From Parus major (Eukaryota > Chordata > Aves > Passeriformes > Paridae), in the NCBI RefSeq assembly GCF_001522545.3, contig NC_031773.1, forward strand, positions 27,229,685 to 27,293,684: a DNA stretch of 64,000 nt, read 5' to 3'. A model generated the notes under the pieces. That model ran no database searches and was not told the origin of the DNA. It saw only the letters and a program-made list of their open reading frames with translations. Shown piece after piece: positions 38,991 to 51,268 of the stretch (positions are counted from its first letter, which is position 1; every line of letters begins with the position of its first letter). Both the position numbers and the translations under genes were made by a program.

Positions 38991-40324
38991 CTTTGATGAA
39001 TAGTATATATTCCACTTGAATAAATTTTTCTTCTTTTCAGATATTCAGATAGGTATTAGCACTGGTTAATTATGCACTCAGTACCTTTTCTAATAGAACT
39101 ATCTGTCATTATGGCAAGCTTTTATGTTGTATTTGAGGTATTCAGTCTTTTCAGTAAAATACTGCTTTTGCTGTATGCATGGGAACGATCAATTTTATTT
39201 TCTGCTGATTTGATAATTTTCTACTGAAATTTAATCTTCTGTGATAAGGAGTTTGTGGCCAATTGAAAGATTTTTTTCCTTTGCTAAGAGAGTACCTAAT
39301 GCTTCAGGTTTTTACCTCACACTGCAGAAAGTACACCTTTAGATTTTTCTGCACTATAATACATTTGCATCTCCTTTTAAGGGTAAAAAATGTGCAGCTA
39401 GATTGTTTTCTGCATCATTTTCTAATTCAGTGTACCAGGGTTATAAACAACATTTCCTTTTTCCTAGATGTTTCTCCAGTGGTGATTGTTTGTGTAGATT
39501 GTGTAGTTTAAAAAGTCACTAGAATTGGTACAGACATGATGAATATTGTGTAAGTTGATAAGTAGTTTGTTATAATCAGTATTTTTTATACAAGTGCAAA
39601 GTATGTTGTTGGCTTCGGACAGAGTAGGTTTTGTGTGCTTTTATACCTCTATATTATTGCTTTTCCTGTTTTCAGGACTTTTTGTCCAGGATTTTCAAAG
39701 ACACTTATCCAGAGTTAGGTGTTTGTCAGAACTGAATCTCAAACAGTTTCAGCAATTTTCTTAGTGTTCTGTGGACACTTCAGACTTAAACCCTGTTAGA
39801 TGGAGCCAACCAAATTTAATTGGAAAGTGGTATCTTTGAGATACACCTGAGCAATCTTTCCCAAAATGCTGTGCTAGTCCTATCACACCACAGCCAGGTG
39901 TAGGGGTGAAGCTTGTTACATCTCCAGCTCCTGACAGCTGACTGAAGGTGACAGCAGGCATTTGACACTTTTCTCTGATAATGTGTCCTAGAGCAAGAGC
40001 CTGAAAAAGTGTCCAAGCTTTGGATGGTGTTCTACATGGTGGTGAATTTTACATGACTGGGAAAAGATGAGAGGAAGAGGAAAGAAGCTCTGTAAATGAA
40101 AGTTACTAAAAATACATAGCAGAACTAACACAGGCATGCCTTAAAGGCTATATTTTTTATCATTATTGTAAATTGATTCTCTGCTATATTAGAACTGCTC
40201 TCCTAATCACAGCAAGATAAGATCAAAAATGGGAACAAACGTAGTAATAACAGCAGATAGTATCAAAGTCTAGAAGAAGATTTTAGAAACTGAGTGCTGA
40301 TTCCTTAATAATGACTATTCATAA

Positions 40325-40917
40325 ATTCATAGAGTCACTTAGGTTGGAAAAAATCTTTATGATCATAGAATCCAACTTTAAGGTTAACACTGCCAGGTCC
40401 ATCACTAAACCATGTCCCTGAATGACATAACTACACTTCTTTTAAATATCTCCAGGGGTGGTGACTCGCAACTGTCCTCAGCAATTTATTCCAATGCCTA
40501 ATAACTTTCTTCTGTGAAGGCATTTTTCTAATATCCAATCTAAAACCCCAGGACAAACTATCACTTGTTATTTGGATGAGGAGACTGACCCTCACCTCAC
40601 TACAACCTCCTCTGAGGTAATTGTAGAGAGCAAGAGGTCCCCCCTCAGCCTCATTTTCTCCAGGCTAAACACCCCCAGCTCCCTCAATCACTCCATGCAG
40701 CGCTTGTGCTGCAGGCCCTTCACCAGTGTCATCTCCCTTCTCTGGAAAAACTGCAGCACCTCAATGTCTTTCTTGTAGTGAAGGGCCCAAAACTGAACAC
40801 GGGATTTGACGTTCATTGCTGAGTACAGGCGGATGGCCACTGCCCTAAGCCCTGCTGGCCACACTAATGCTGAAAAAGCCAGGATGCCACTGGCCTTCTT
40901 GACAACCTGGGCACAGA
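40325..40917 (-). mobile_element. CR1-type LINE fragment, 5'-truncated, minus strand
   Basis: Read on the plus strand this is the reverse complement of a CR1 3' region. It begins TTCATAGAGTCAC, continues AGGTTGGAAA and TAGAATCCAAC, then passes through TCTCCAGGGGTGGTGACTC, the CCTCAGCCTCATTTTCTCC block and the GAACACGG/GAGTACAGG area, ending at GACAACCTGGGCACA. About 593 bp remain of an element normally around 4.5 kb, so it holds only the end of the reverse-transcriptase ORF and the short 3' UTR. Frames are broken by substitutions and it is inactive. The element's 3' end is at 40325. Part of it is open for 68 codons in a plus-strand frame (40572-40778), which is antisense to the LINE and not a gene. 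Confidence 0.93.
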
Positions 40918-41460
40918 AAATGCATAGGTAAGTTTAAAGAAGCTAGAATAAACCAAATTTTAGTTACTATTGACACTTGCTCCCTTAGTGCAAAACAAAT
41001 TGAAGATCCAAGAAGGTAAGAGGGCTCATGAAAATTTGAGAGAACAGATGACCAGAAGCATAAGGGATTCCAGTGAAAACAATCTGCATCAGGATATTAA
41101 ATAGCTCCCATTTCCTTTACTGCACTGATAAATTCCTAGTATTTTGTTCTTATATTAGCCTCTACCTTCTACAAATCTTTGTGCACTGTTCTTTTTCAAC
41201 AAGAAGATTTAGGAACCTTGCACTTGGTTCATAAAGCATCTGTAAGTACATTACACAGGGCATGTAATAACACTACTCTAGTCTATTACCCTATTTACCC
41301 TAACTGTAGTATCAAAGTGTACATCAGCCTAATAAATTAATCTTGATCTGCGACAAGGAAGTACCAGAGGAAAAAAAAGTATAAGAAAGTTTTTCTCAAG
41401 ATAACATGTAGCGCCAAGAAGATGAAATTAGGGCTTCTACCTCTTCCCCTGCATACTCCA

Positions 41461-41487
41461 AAATATATATATATAAAAAAAAAATAA
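41461..41487. repeat. AT microsatellite plus A-run
   Basis: About six AT dinucleotides at 41463-41474 followed by a run of A. It is simple sequence. Confidence 0.85.
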
Positions 41488-42042
41488 TTCTGCTGAAGAT
41501 AAACAGAAAAATAAATTTGGATTTGTTTGGGAACAACTTATAATTCCTTGTGTTGTTGCACCTGTTCCGTGGCTTGAGAAATTGTCTCTTATATTTTCAT
41601 GGAAGGGTAGGTATATGTAAAAATAATTATGCTGGGATCAGCATCTTCTCAGGTTAACAATCAACTGCTGATTATCTGCTGATTCTTGCAAAACAGAAAA
41701 TCTGTTCTTATACAAACACTAATTATGGAATATCTGCAGAATCGTTCCAAACTAGTTTAATTATACACAGGTTTTTATACCTTGCTTAATTGCATTTTAC
41801 ATTGAAGAAAGGTCCAGACCAGTCCTCTCTCTTATTGATCTGGATCTTTCTTCACTTTAAAATGCAGTTTTACACATAAGCTCTTTTTACATCTTTACCT
41901 TTACAGGTTAAACTGACTGGATTGTCTCAGATGCTTTGCTGTTGTAGCAGACAATTTTTTGAGTGGCTCCCCAACCTCTATTAATTACCATATTGGGACG
42001 AGCCTCCTGTACCACATCAAACAGATTGCATCTGTTACATCC

Positions 42043-42097
42043 AATAAAACTGGTGTGTGGTGGTTATTGATGGGGCCTCAACCATCCCAGTTTTATT
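42043..42097. repeat. 11-bp inverted repeat with an inner stem
   Basis: AATAAAACTGG (42043-42053) is perfectly complementary to CCAGTTTTATT (42087-42097). An inner TGGTT (42061-42065) can pair with AACCA (42080-42084). The surrounding 41960-42200 looks like unique, non-repetitive DNA. Confidence 0.7.
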
Positions 42098-43440
42098 AAG
42101 ACCACTTTTACACCTAGGTTACGAGTTAACAGCGCCATTATCTTTCCCCAAAATCCCTTGGCAGTTAGTACTGCCAGCAGCAGTAGAAATTACAGAGGGA
42201 TTACTCTCTGGCTCCATCCCCCAGAAGCTTTTCTCTGGAGGTACAGAATGCTATGTTGAACTGTGTTAAGCAGTGAAAGATTTAATGAAAAAAAAAGCCC
42301 CTAGTGTCTGGCTGCATGAGAGTCTGTGTCTGTCCCTTTCCAAAGCTGTCAATAGCATTTTCCTTCTGTGCAAGCCTGTTGGGCTGCCTCAATACACACA
42401 GGGGCTTGGGCTGTTTTGTTGCTGTAGCTGTTTTTAAAAGCCCAGCCCTGCAGAAAGTTGGTTGGTGCAGTCAATTTCAGAGGAAAATGAGGAGCTGGGG
42501 TAAAAGAAGGAGGGGATTACCCACCTCTCTAGAGTCTCTTTCATTGCAAATCATTCTTTCAGCTGTGCGAGAGTGTCTGGCACAGTGATCTGAGGAGGGG
42601 GAGACAGGTCCCGTGGATGAGGACAAAGAGCAAAGGACTGGGCACAAAGGGGTGAGCGAGAGGAGAGGTGACACAGTGACTTGGCAGGTCACTCCGGTGG
42701 CACCCTGCTCTGCCTGATAAGGGTGGGTTTTACAGCGGGGATGCTGCTGTGGACACACCTCTGTGCGCACTGCAGAAGCACTGGGGTTTGGGAAAGGAAT
42801 GATAAGGAACACAATGAATAACTAACAAAGCTCATTTGATGAATGCAGTCATTTGCATTACAGTGCCAAATAGCTTTGCTCCTGGTGGCTGAGTGTCATA
42901 CCCAGCTACAAATATTAACATTGTTTCAATGACATCTAAGGGTGGCAGTAGATTGTATGGGGGGAAAGGTTGTTAGGAACTTCGAAATTTTGCAGAAAAA
43001 AAGCCTAAAGAATAGTGAGCCCATCCCTCACTTTTATCTTCTTCAGGGAAGTTAATGGCAAGATTGCTAAAATAGGCTTCTTTGAGTTTTAAAGGGTGTA
43101 TACATGTAAAGGAAAAATACAAGACAGAAACTATCACGGTATACAACATGCCTTCCTGTTTATATTTTGTGACTTCTTTCAAATGCCAAATGAAGGGCAT
43201 GGTAATTGATGGCTTCTCTGCATAGGTAATGCCTGTAGGTGCAGCATCTACACATCAACAGACCAATCTTTGTGACATTCTTAAAGACACAGTATAAAAA
43301 GTTAGCCCAAATCAGAGATTTTCTTGTGCATCCTTTTTGTCTTGTTTTCACTTTCACTCACACCCATAATGTTTTCCAGTGAAACATAAATGAATACACG
43401 TTGTGCTATGCTTTGTTCTTCAGGCTTCATTCCCCAGGGC

Positions 43441-43460
43441 AAAAAAAAAAATAATAAAAA
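43441..43460. repeat. A-rich simple repeat
   Basis: Eleven A followed by TAATAAAAA. No element body is visible on either side. Confidence 0.8.
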
Positions 43461-45788
43461 TCATTACTTCTAATGTCAGAGAGCAATCATACAGGTAAAG
43501 CATATTTCGTTCTTTTACCTACCACAAGCAAAGAATATAAAAATCCATGACCCACAGACAAATGCAGGCTTTATCTGCCACTGAAGTTATGATCTACCAC
43601 CAGATCCCTGATCTACAGATCATCTATAGATAATACTTTTGCAATGGAAAAAAACACAGAACATACAAGACTTATAGCATATATATGAATGTTAGTTCTA
43701 TTTACAATGCATGGTCTTGATGTTCAAACACAGAAGGCGAGAACACCCTGGATTAATAAATAACATTTGCCTTCTTTAGTGTCCTTTTCCCTTCTAAGTG
43801 TTTGTTTCCCTGGACATTAAGTTTCCTGAACTCGTATGGCACTTTTTATGTGTCTGTAGTTCATACATGTTTATATGCTCAGTATTTCCACTAGCAGATA
43901 ATAGCTAATGGCAGTGCCAAAAATTATGTGGTAAGTGTCAGGATGTGGAAGGGTGGTAAACATTAGTAAAGCTAATAAAAAGTTACCTGTGTAACTATTG
44001 TATTATTATATATATTGTCATAAGTGTTATAAGAGGTCCTTAATTTCTTATTCTGTTGGGGGTACTTTGTTGCTGGAATATTTCTGCAAAATTACAAATG
44101 GGAGTTGAAAGACAAGAGAATGACATTTGAAAAGAGCTATGAAGCACTAAGAGCCTTAGGCCTAAGAATTTGGGGGGGTCTCATCATTCCTAAGAAAGCT
44201 GGTGATTGCAAAAAATTCCCAGCAACATGTAACGCATGTTTGCATGGTGTAATGAAATGGTCAAAATTTGCATTAACAAGCACCTCATCAGATTGTGGGA
44301 AATCTACAACAATGACCAATCCTTCACAGATTTCAGGATCAATACAATAATTTTCTGATTCCAGTTTCACTATTGTATGATTATGTTTTGTTATTGCAGC
44401 TATAAAAGTTAATTAATTATTTTCTCCTCTTCACTTGCAGTTGCAAAATAAAGGTACAGAAGAGCAAGGGGCTTTGGTTTTTTGGGTTGGATTTTTTCTG
44501 GTCATTGAGCATATAGTTTATGGTTTGGATATTCAGTTAATATGTGTAAAATAATATCTAAATCCATATTAAGTCAGTTTCAAAATCTGGTGGGTATTTG
44601 CTTAGCCTGCAGAAATACCTAGTGGAGGTAGCTGCTGTAGAATTTCAGTACCTGGTAAAGGAAGTTGGAAGCCTCTGTAAGGAAGCAGGATACGCTTCAA
44701 GCCAGTGTTTTGTAGTAATGTTATGTCTCCAGATTTTTGAAAGTGCATCCTGCATATGTTTTCAGTTCAATGAGTCCCCCAGTCACAGTAAGGAAATAAT
44801 AGCAAAGCACCCAGAAAAATCTGAATTATCACAATCCTTTAAGAAATGCCTTTTCTTTGACACAGTCCAGTAAGAAGATTGTTCATTAGCAGCACCTCTT
44901 TCCTTCCATTGCTGTAACTCATTCACAGGTTTTTGTGGAACTCTCTTAGAGCTTAAAATGCTAAGTGCATAGAGGCAGTTTTTTATTATGGAAATTTGTT
45001 CAGCAACAACTGGTTTACAGTATTTTTGCAAACAGAACCTTATTCTTACAGTTTCCTAAGTTCCTCTACTACTGGAGAGTAATCCATTGTCACTTCCTTC
45101 AGTTTTCATTCTCACCTCTGTCTCCTTTTGTAGTTTAGTCTACTGCCAGTGTAAAACCAAAATTGAGGCATTCTTGGTTATTAATATATTATGAATACAG
45201 TGCACCTCCAACAGAGCTTAATCTCTCACACTGACTCCTAGTCATCTTTCAGAAGTATACAGAAAGTGAAAATGGGCCACTTGAAACATTTTAACCTGAT
45301 TGGAAAAAATCTCCTCTCCTTATCCTTGCAGCTCCCTGGTTAAAATTGTGTAGACTGCTGAGCTGAGTACAGAAGCACAAGGTGCTGTTCAGATGACCAC
45401 CCGTCACTTTCTGCTTATTGATAGACCTCAAAGAAGAGTGCTGTGTGACTGGCAGATGCAAAGCGACACATGCTTTGCTCTAAATTTGGCATTGTCAGAA
45501 TAGTAAAGTACTCTTGGAGCAAGCCCATTATTGCTAGGGATATGCAGCATGGCTCAGTGTAAAGCTTTATAATTTATGTGAAGGGGAAAACAGGAGAAGG
45601 AGGAAGAATAAATATGCAAGTGACTGAGAATTACAGGGTTTAACAAATATTTTTGAAAATGCAGCTTTAGAGAGTTTGATTGCAAGGTTCACTCTATTAC
45701 TTACTACACAGGTTAAAGCATATAAAGGAAGATCAAATTAGAAGCAATTTGCAATGATTTATGTGGAAGCTCAAAATGCAAAAGGGGG

Positions 45789-45832
45789 TAAGGGTGCAAA
45801 GGATATGGATGCACAGATAAGGGTGCAAAAGG
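45789..45832. repeat. Imperfect direct repeat TAAGGGTGCAAA
   Basis: TAAGGGTGCAAA followed by GG occurs at about 45789-45802 and, with one extra A, at about 45818-45832, a spacing of about 29 bases. It is probably a local duplication. Confidence 0.75.
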
Positions 45833-46059
45833 GTTTAGCAGCACTTAATCATTTTACACTTTACAAAGCAGTTTGATAGGGCTAACTATCAATTAAGTGC
45901 CTTAGTTAGAGATTTGGGATAGTAACATTCATACCATAATCAATTCATATACACAGAGGTAAAATGATATGTACACCTATTTCTCTGCATATAAAGGTAC
46001 CTGACAAAAAATTCCCTCAGGTTCAGTAAAATATATCAACTTCCTTTGCATTTCCCAAC

Positions 46060-46640
46060 AGGCAAGGGTTGCACCTCAAGGAGCATGGAGTTGAGTGTGG
46101 GGAGCAGTGTTAGCCTAGACCTCATCATCAGTGACGGTCTGAGTATCAGAAGCTGGAGGGTTCATGAGCTCTGAAAAATGTCCCACCTAGGGAGGTGCTC
46201 ACCCAGGCTGCTGCAGTCCAGGAGAGCTCAAAGGCCTCACTTAGAACCAGTTTATAGGGTTGCAAGATGATTGGATCTGGTCATCAATAAGTTTCCTTTC
46301 TGCCCATAACCCAAGTCAGTAACTACTGGGCTTTTTTCCCAAACTGCAGTAAGATGGTACCATTCCACTTGGGCTACAATTCACAATGGAACTACTCCAC
46401 TTGGACTAGCGTTCAGATAAATGGTTTACCAAGGCTACAAAGGATAATTATCCTTCAGATAATTACTTATTCACTCAGATGGTTTGGTGAAGGCTTATCA
46501 AGAGCTTCTGAGACGAGGTCTGAGAATGATCCAAGGACAGGGGTAGGGGATGCACCACCGCAATCCAAGAATACCCTTTCAAGATTAAGAAGGATGGCTG
46601 GGAGCTGCTAGTAGGCATAATAAACCCCTCTCAGGTAAAT
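46060..46640. other. Compositionally distinct block, possibly an old repeat
   Basis: This stretch has a more even base composition than its flanks and several imperfect internal copies (CCACTTGGGCTA near 46366 and CCACTTGGACTA near 46398). It holds one 85-codon open frame with no recognised domain. It may be a decayed LTR-type or other repeat, but no boundary repeats or target duplications could be seen. Confidence 0.2.
46440..46455. repeat. 16-bp perfect palindrome AAGGATAATTATCCTT
   Basis: A perfect palindrome centred on TAATTA, with a second GATAATTA copy at 46458-46465. The arrangement could bind a homeodomain dimer, or could be part of an old repeat covering 46060-46640. Confidence 0.75.
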
Positions 46641-48048
46641 CCATGAGACAGGGGTGGATTTAAGTGATCTGAGGCCTGTTGTTCCATGACTTTACATCAT
46701 GAGTGTGTGTACTGTGTATGTGTGAGGAAAAAGGAGAGGTGATTACTTTTACTTCATAAGGAAGTTACAAAACATCCCTCCATTTTCGGATCCCTTTCTG
46801 CAATTGTATATATTCTAGAAGCAATGGAAAAAAATAGGCAATTTTAAAAAAAAATAGTGAAAGCCAGATCTTCTTTTGTTATTCTATAGAGCAGCATGGA
46901 AGTGTGATAAGTGCAGTATAACTCAGAAGTAGAAAAATATATAAAGTAGTAAGTATATGGCTTCATTTATGTGATTACTCTTACTCAGCCTGAGCATCAA
47001 TTCTGATATGGTGATGAAGCCCCAGGAAGCCCCATCCCATGGCCCTGTGTTTTCCCATCCAGCTGCATCTAGCTAGGGCATGAGCTCCTCAGGCAGTGTC
47101 TGCTGCCCTGCCCTTGGAGTGTGGGTGCAGGGTGCTAGGCTGCCCTTTTTCCTGCATGCCCAGCAGCACCCACACACCATCTAGGACAGGCAGAAAACAT
47201 GTTTGCATCTGCATGACCTCACAAAAGATGACTTCCTATGTTTCCCATCTGTAACTTCTCTAAAGGCACCTGGCCCCAGGTTTTCTATGTCAGGACAATG
47301 ACCCTGCTCACCAAACCATGAGCAGCATGTTTTTGAAGAGTCAGTTTGGAAGAAAAGAAGGGTCTTGGTTAATCATTTTGCATTGTTATAGTCCATCATG
47401 GTCTGCATTGCCTTGGGGATAGAATCCATTAGAAGGGTTATATATTTAAGTAGGAATTTTCTCCCTCCTGGTGGACCTTAGCTATGATATTCCTGTGATC
47501 ACTCTGCAGCTGTAAAATTCTATTATTTTTATGTAGCAGCTGACTTCGACTTCTCTTTAAACAAATGGCTCTTCTATTTGCAAAATATTTTATGTATGGT
47601 AGTTTTGTCCCCACCTGATGAGTATCATTTATTCCTTTGCACAAGTGGGTATGTTAATGCTGTGGTTTGAAGCGAAGACAATGGTCTAATTGTTTGTCTT
47701 ATTAGTCCACTGGAAATAATTGAAGACTATAGCATTGAATTGCCATTTAGCTACCATAGCCTTGTGTGTGTGTGGAGCATGGCATAGCAGAGTTAATTCA
47801 TTTATTAACTCCTTAACAACATATATTTAATCAGTTTTCTGGTGCTTCAGATCTTGCAATCAATAAGTGTCTTTTACTTTCTTGCCCTTAATTAGTGTAT
47901 ATTTGTCGAGATTAACTAATTTGTAAACTGCGAATGGTACATGGTAGTGAATTCTTTACGTCATTGAATGAGACAGTTGTGAATTTTTGTCAGGATATCC
48001 TTGTAAGATAAACCAAAATTAATCTCACTGCTTGAAATTAATCCAGTA

Positions 48049-48084
48049 GGGGTTTTTTTGGAGGGGGGTGTTTGGGTTTTGGGG
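48049..48084 (+). other. G-quadruplex-type motif
   Basis: G runs of 4, 6, 3 and 4 at 48049-48052, 48063-48068, 48074-48076 and 48081-48084 are linked by loops of 10, 5 and 4 bases, mostly T. It lies on the sense strand if the PDZRN gene assignment is right. Confidence 0.55.
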
Positions 48085-48419
48085 TTTTTTTAACCAGTGA
48101 GGGAATTATTAAGACAAATTTTCAAGGGACAAATGGTATCACTGTAGTTTTGTTTCAACATGTTTATAATTAAAAATTATTACTGTATTTGTGCAGTCAT
48201 GCATTCATACAAAATACTCTCCACAGGTGTAGAGTTTCTTAGGGTTATGCCCATGTTTGCATCAGAAATGGTGTCCACTGAGGTCTGAGAACTGGTATCT
48301 TGTATGGATTCGACAAGAGCATTTGATAAAACCACACTCAAGCAGACGGATCTCTTACCAAGATCTAATTATACAATTTTAGTCAAATCTGAAACAGATG
48401 CCCTTCTGCTTACCTATTG

Positions 48420-49300
48420 TTGAAGCCATTTGGTACCGTTCTAATATTACACTGACACCGGGCAGGAAGGCCCCTTTTATTCCCTGCTGAATCACATGCC
48501 CTGGGTGCTAATGCAATAACTTCACAGTCCCAGAAACCAAAGGCGTGTTTGCAGGACACATGTGTGCAAATCTCCTACAAGGTGAGCTTGCTGCCATGGG
48601 GAAAAGGATGCATTTATTTATGTCAGTGGTATATGAGAGGGGAATTGACAGGCAGGAGCACCTTAATGGCTTCAAACTACCTGTTAATGATCATGGCTCT
48701 GGTGCCTGCCTGGCAGCCTCAGTCTCCAATTAAGCATCTGCCCAAGCTGGAAGCAGGTCTCTTAATTGGAGAGAAACAGATTCAAAGCAGGTTGCATCTT
48801 CTGCCAAGACAGATTTATCAGCGAGGCCATGCCTTAATCCATTGTATCTCCTTTCCCACCCCCACCTGGCTTTTCTCTCGATGTTCTCTACTGCTGCAGG
48901 CACAACCCTAGAGCAGGACAGGTAGCATGGATGTATGCTCAGCACCTTGGGGAGGTTTGGTTCTGCCCTAACCTTTTGCTGACCTGGGGCCCAGTGATGG
49001 ATGCTGTCCTAATTGCAGACCCTCGACAGCACGCATACATCCATTAAGATATATTGCCTAGTACACATTCAGGAGATCTGTTTGCAGCTATCTTTTACAT
49101 AGAACTGATTGTTTAATTGCAGATTAAAGATTAATGCAACTATAATGATTCCATGAGGACACTTCAGACAAAAGCATCCTGCATCAGGCAGCCTGCATCC
49201 ATTTTTCAATTTGGCCATAAATTTGGCTGGGAATTAAATAGTAAGTAGCCGTGATTGCAACACTGGTCTCTGAAGGCACTCACGGGAATGAAAATAAATG
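48420..49300. promoter_or_regulatory. Enhancer-like non-coding block
   Basis: This long stretch lacks simple repeats and is dense in homeodomain and CCAAT-like cores: GCTAATGCAATAA, CTTAATGG, GTTAATGATCATGG, CCAATTAAG and its inverse CTTAATTGG, and GATTAAAGATTAATGC. Two overlapping open frames here (48545-48911) show no domain and run antisense or out of phase to each other. The conserved look is my impression; it needs alignment. Confidence 0.3.
48723..48772. repeat. 12-bp inverted repeat TCTCCAATTAAG
   Basis: TCTCCAATTAAG (48723-48734) and CTTAATTGGAGA (48761-48772) are perfect inverted copies 26 bases apart. Within the loop CTGC (48738-48741) can pair with GCAG (48753-48756). Each arm carries a CCAAT core joined to a TAATT homeodomain core. 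Confidence 0.85.
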
Positions 49301-49806
49301 AACAGGCTCTCACACAAAGCATGTTTCATTATGGTCATTAGTGGACAGATCCTCAGCAGGGACTGAAGGTAAAATTGTCTACAAGAAATGTTGGCACATG
49401 GTGAAATTGAAATAGTGAGGAAGTGAGTATGAAAACGTTCAGGTCACAGAGCCTACAGATGACAAACTTAGTTTCCCTGAGCTGTGGACATAAGCTGCAA
49501 GAGGTGCACATGTGGGGAGACCCTGGTATGCATGTCAGCATAGCTGTGTCTTCTTTCACAGAGTTTGAACATGCTGGGGGAAATGTTTGCAATGTTGTGA
49601 ATGCATAATCGTGTACGTTGTTTATGTGCAAAGAGTTACTACAATTCATTACTCTGCTGATTTTGACAAATTGGTAACATTTTGCTTTTTGCCTTCTCTT
49701 ATGTTTTTCAGGTAAGGCCATTTTTTTCCCTTAAAATGCCCAGCTGTCTGGTGAGTTGTTTTTTTCTGTTTATTTCTCTTCCCTTGTGTTACATGCTGTG
49801 AACAGA

Positions 49807-50070
49807 GTCATGGACTATTGAGGTTGGAGAGGATGGCTAGAGGCCACCAGCTACAGCTGCCTCCCACAGCAGAGCCAGTTTTGTGCAGGTTGCTCAGGGC
49901 TTTCTCCAAGGATTAAATCTGCACAGCCTCCCTGTGGAACCTATCCCAGTGTTCCACCATCCTTGTGGCAAAACTTTTTACCTGATGTCTGACTGGGACT
50001 TTGCTTGGTTTGACTTGTGCCTGCTGTGGACAGCCTGGCTCTGTCCTCTCTGCACTGTTGGTGGCATCAG
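49807..50070 (-). mobile_element. CR1-type LINE 3' fragment, minus strand, older copy
   Basis: The plus strand starts TCATGGACTATTGAGGTTGG and continues with GGTTGCTCAGGGCTTTCTCC, CACAGCCTCC and CCTATCCCAGTGTTCCACC. This is the usual order of landmarks in reverse-complement CR1 3' ends. It is more diverged than the copy at 40325 and the left boundary tail is reduced. The right limit is approximate. A 74-codon open frame through it (49883-50107) is antisense to the LINE and without meaning. Confidence 0.85.
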
Positions 50071-50408
50071 TAAAGTAACCCTTAATCTTCTTGAGAGATT
50101 GGACTGACTTTCCAGCTCTGGATGTAGCACAAAGGACTGAAGTTGCAAATTATTTCAGCTCTGTTTGGTTAAAACAGCTTTTGGAGTACTCCCTGATGTC
50201 TCACATAACTTTCCTAAATCTTAGCAGAAGCCACTAATTTTAAGTGATAGAAATTCATATTCATTTTGTGTAAATAGTGTTTGCAGGATAATTTATGCTA
50301 TTTTGAGACTAACTAGCAATCCTAAAGTTGAAATCATTCTTCTTCCAAAAAAGCAATATATGGCAAGAATGTATTTCCTCATTTCCTTATTTTCCCAAGT
50401 AAATTAAG

Positions 50409-50465
50409 GAATCCACATGGGGTTTACTGAAATGTAACAAAAAGAATCCATTTGGGGATTACTGA
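50409..50465. repeat. 22-bp direct repeat, three mismatches
   Basis: GAATCCACATGGGG followed by TTTACTGA (50409-50430) recurs as GAATCCATTTGGGG followed by ATTACTGA (50444-50465), with a 35-bp period. Confidence 0.75.
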
Positions 50466-51246
50466 TGTATGTTTGACTCAATTTGACAGAGTTTCATGTA
50501 ATTAAAATCAAAGTGCTGACATATTCAAAGATGTTTAGTATTTGAGATTTTGTTTGTTTTCCATTAGCTGAAGAGTCAGAAACATTTGTTTGAAAATTAG
50601 GTCCAGTTTCCTCCAGTGTTTAGAAGGTTTTTCACTTTTTGTTTCATCCTTGAAGTTGCACACAATTCCCTAAATCATTACAGGGGCACTAATTATAGTC
50701 TTTAAAAAGAGATGTGATTTAACATCGGTAGTAAGTTACAGAAAGAGATGATGACATAAATACTATGCTGATACAGCAAATTCCACAGGCTCATTATCAA
50801 TCTGTGTTCCTCCTTTTAGTTCATTTTTTGCTTGTTTTTGTTTGCTTATTTTGCTTATATACTGATATCCAAACTCTTCTGGGCACAGACTGTTGGTTAT
50901 GCACTCATACAAAGAGAATATTTCAGTTTCCTGGTAAACCCTCCACGCTGTGCAGCTGTTAACAGGTTAACATACAATGATAATACTGTGCTTCCTTATG
51001 GCATGTCCCTCCCTGATTGTGTATGAGAAAACAAATGCTTTTGGGCAATAGTGTCTGAGTGACAAGCACTTTTGAGTTTTCTACATTCCCTGAGAATAGA
51101 ATAAAACACAAAGTGTTTGTAGCAGTATGCTATTGTCTTACTATCTATAGCATCAAGAAGAAGGCATACTTCATGCTCTTTTAACCTATTTCAGTTTTTG
51201 AAAGGGACCTCCTTATCAAGTCCCTGCCAGCCTGCTCAGCCCCATG

Positions 51247-51268
51247 CCTTGTTGTCACCTTGTTGTCA
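51247..51268. repeat. 11-bp tandem duplication CCTTGTTGTCA
   Basis: Two adjacent perfect copies of CCTTGTTGTCA. A minimal tandem repeat. Confidence 0.8.

Larger units (their letters stand above)
25600..40324. other. Non-coding DNA, no confident gene
   Basis: Unique DNA with GC-richer patches at 29390-29690 and 32085-32450 that hold several overlapping open frames in different phases, the usual sign of GC composition rather than genes. Apart from the weak candidate at 36919 nothing looks exonic. Confidence 0.5.
40920..48048. other. Non-coding DNA, no gene recognised
   Basis: AT-rich unique DNA. A GC-richer patch at 42300-42800 carries open frames on both strands (94 and 111 codons) that overlap each other and lack domains. 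ATTTGCAT octamers occur at 42851 and elsewhere. Confidence 0.5.

Noticed and set aside
40572..40778. 68-codon plus-strand open frame
   Set aside because: It lies antisense inside the CR1 fragment.
42304..42812. 94- and 111-codon open frames on opposite strands
   Set aside because: They overlap each other, show no family resemblance and lie in GC-richer DNA.
46700..46730. TG-rich run as Z-DNA or microsatellite
   Set aside because: Interrupted and too short to be notable.
49883..50107. 74-codon plus-strand open frame
   Set aside because: It is antisense CR1 sequence.
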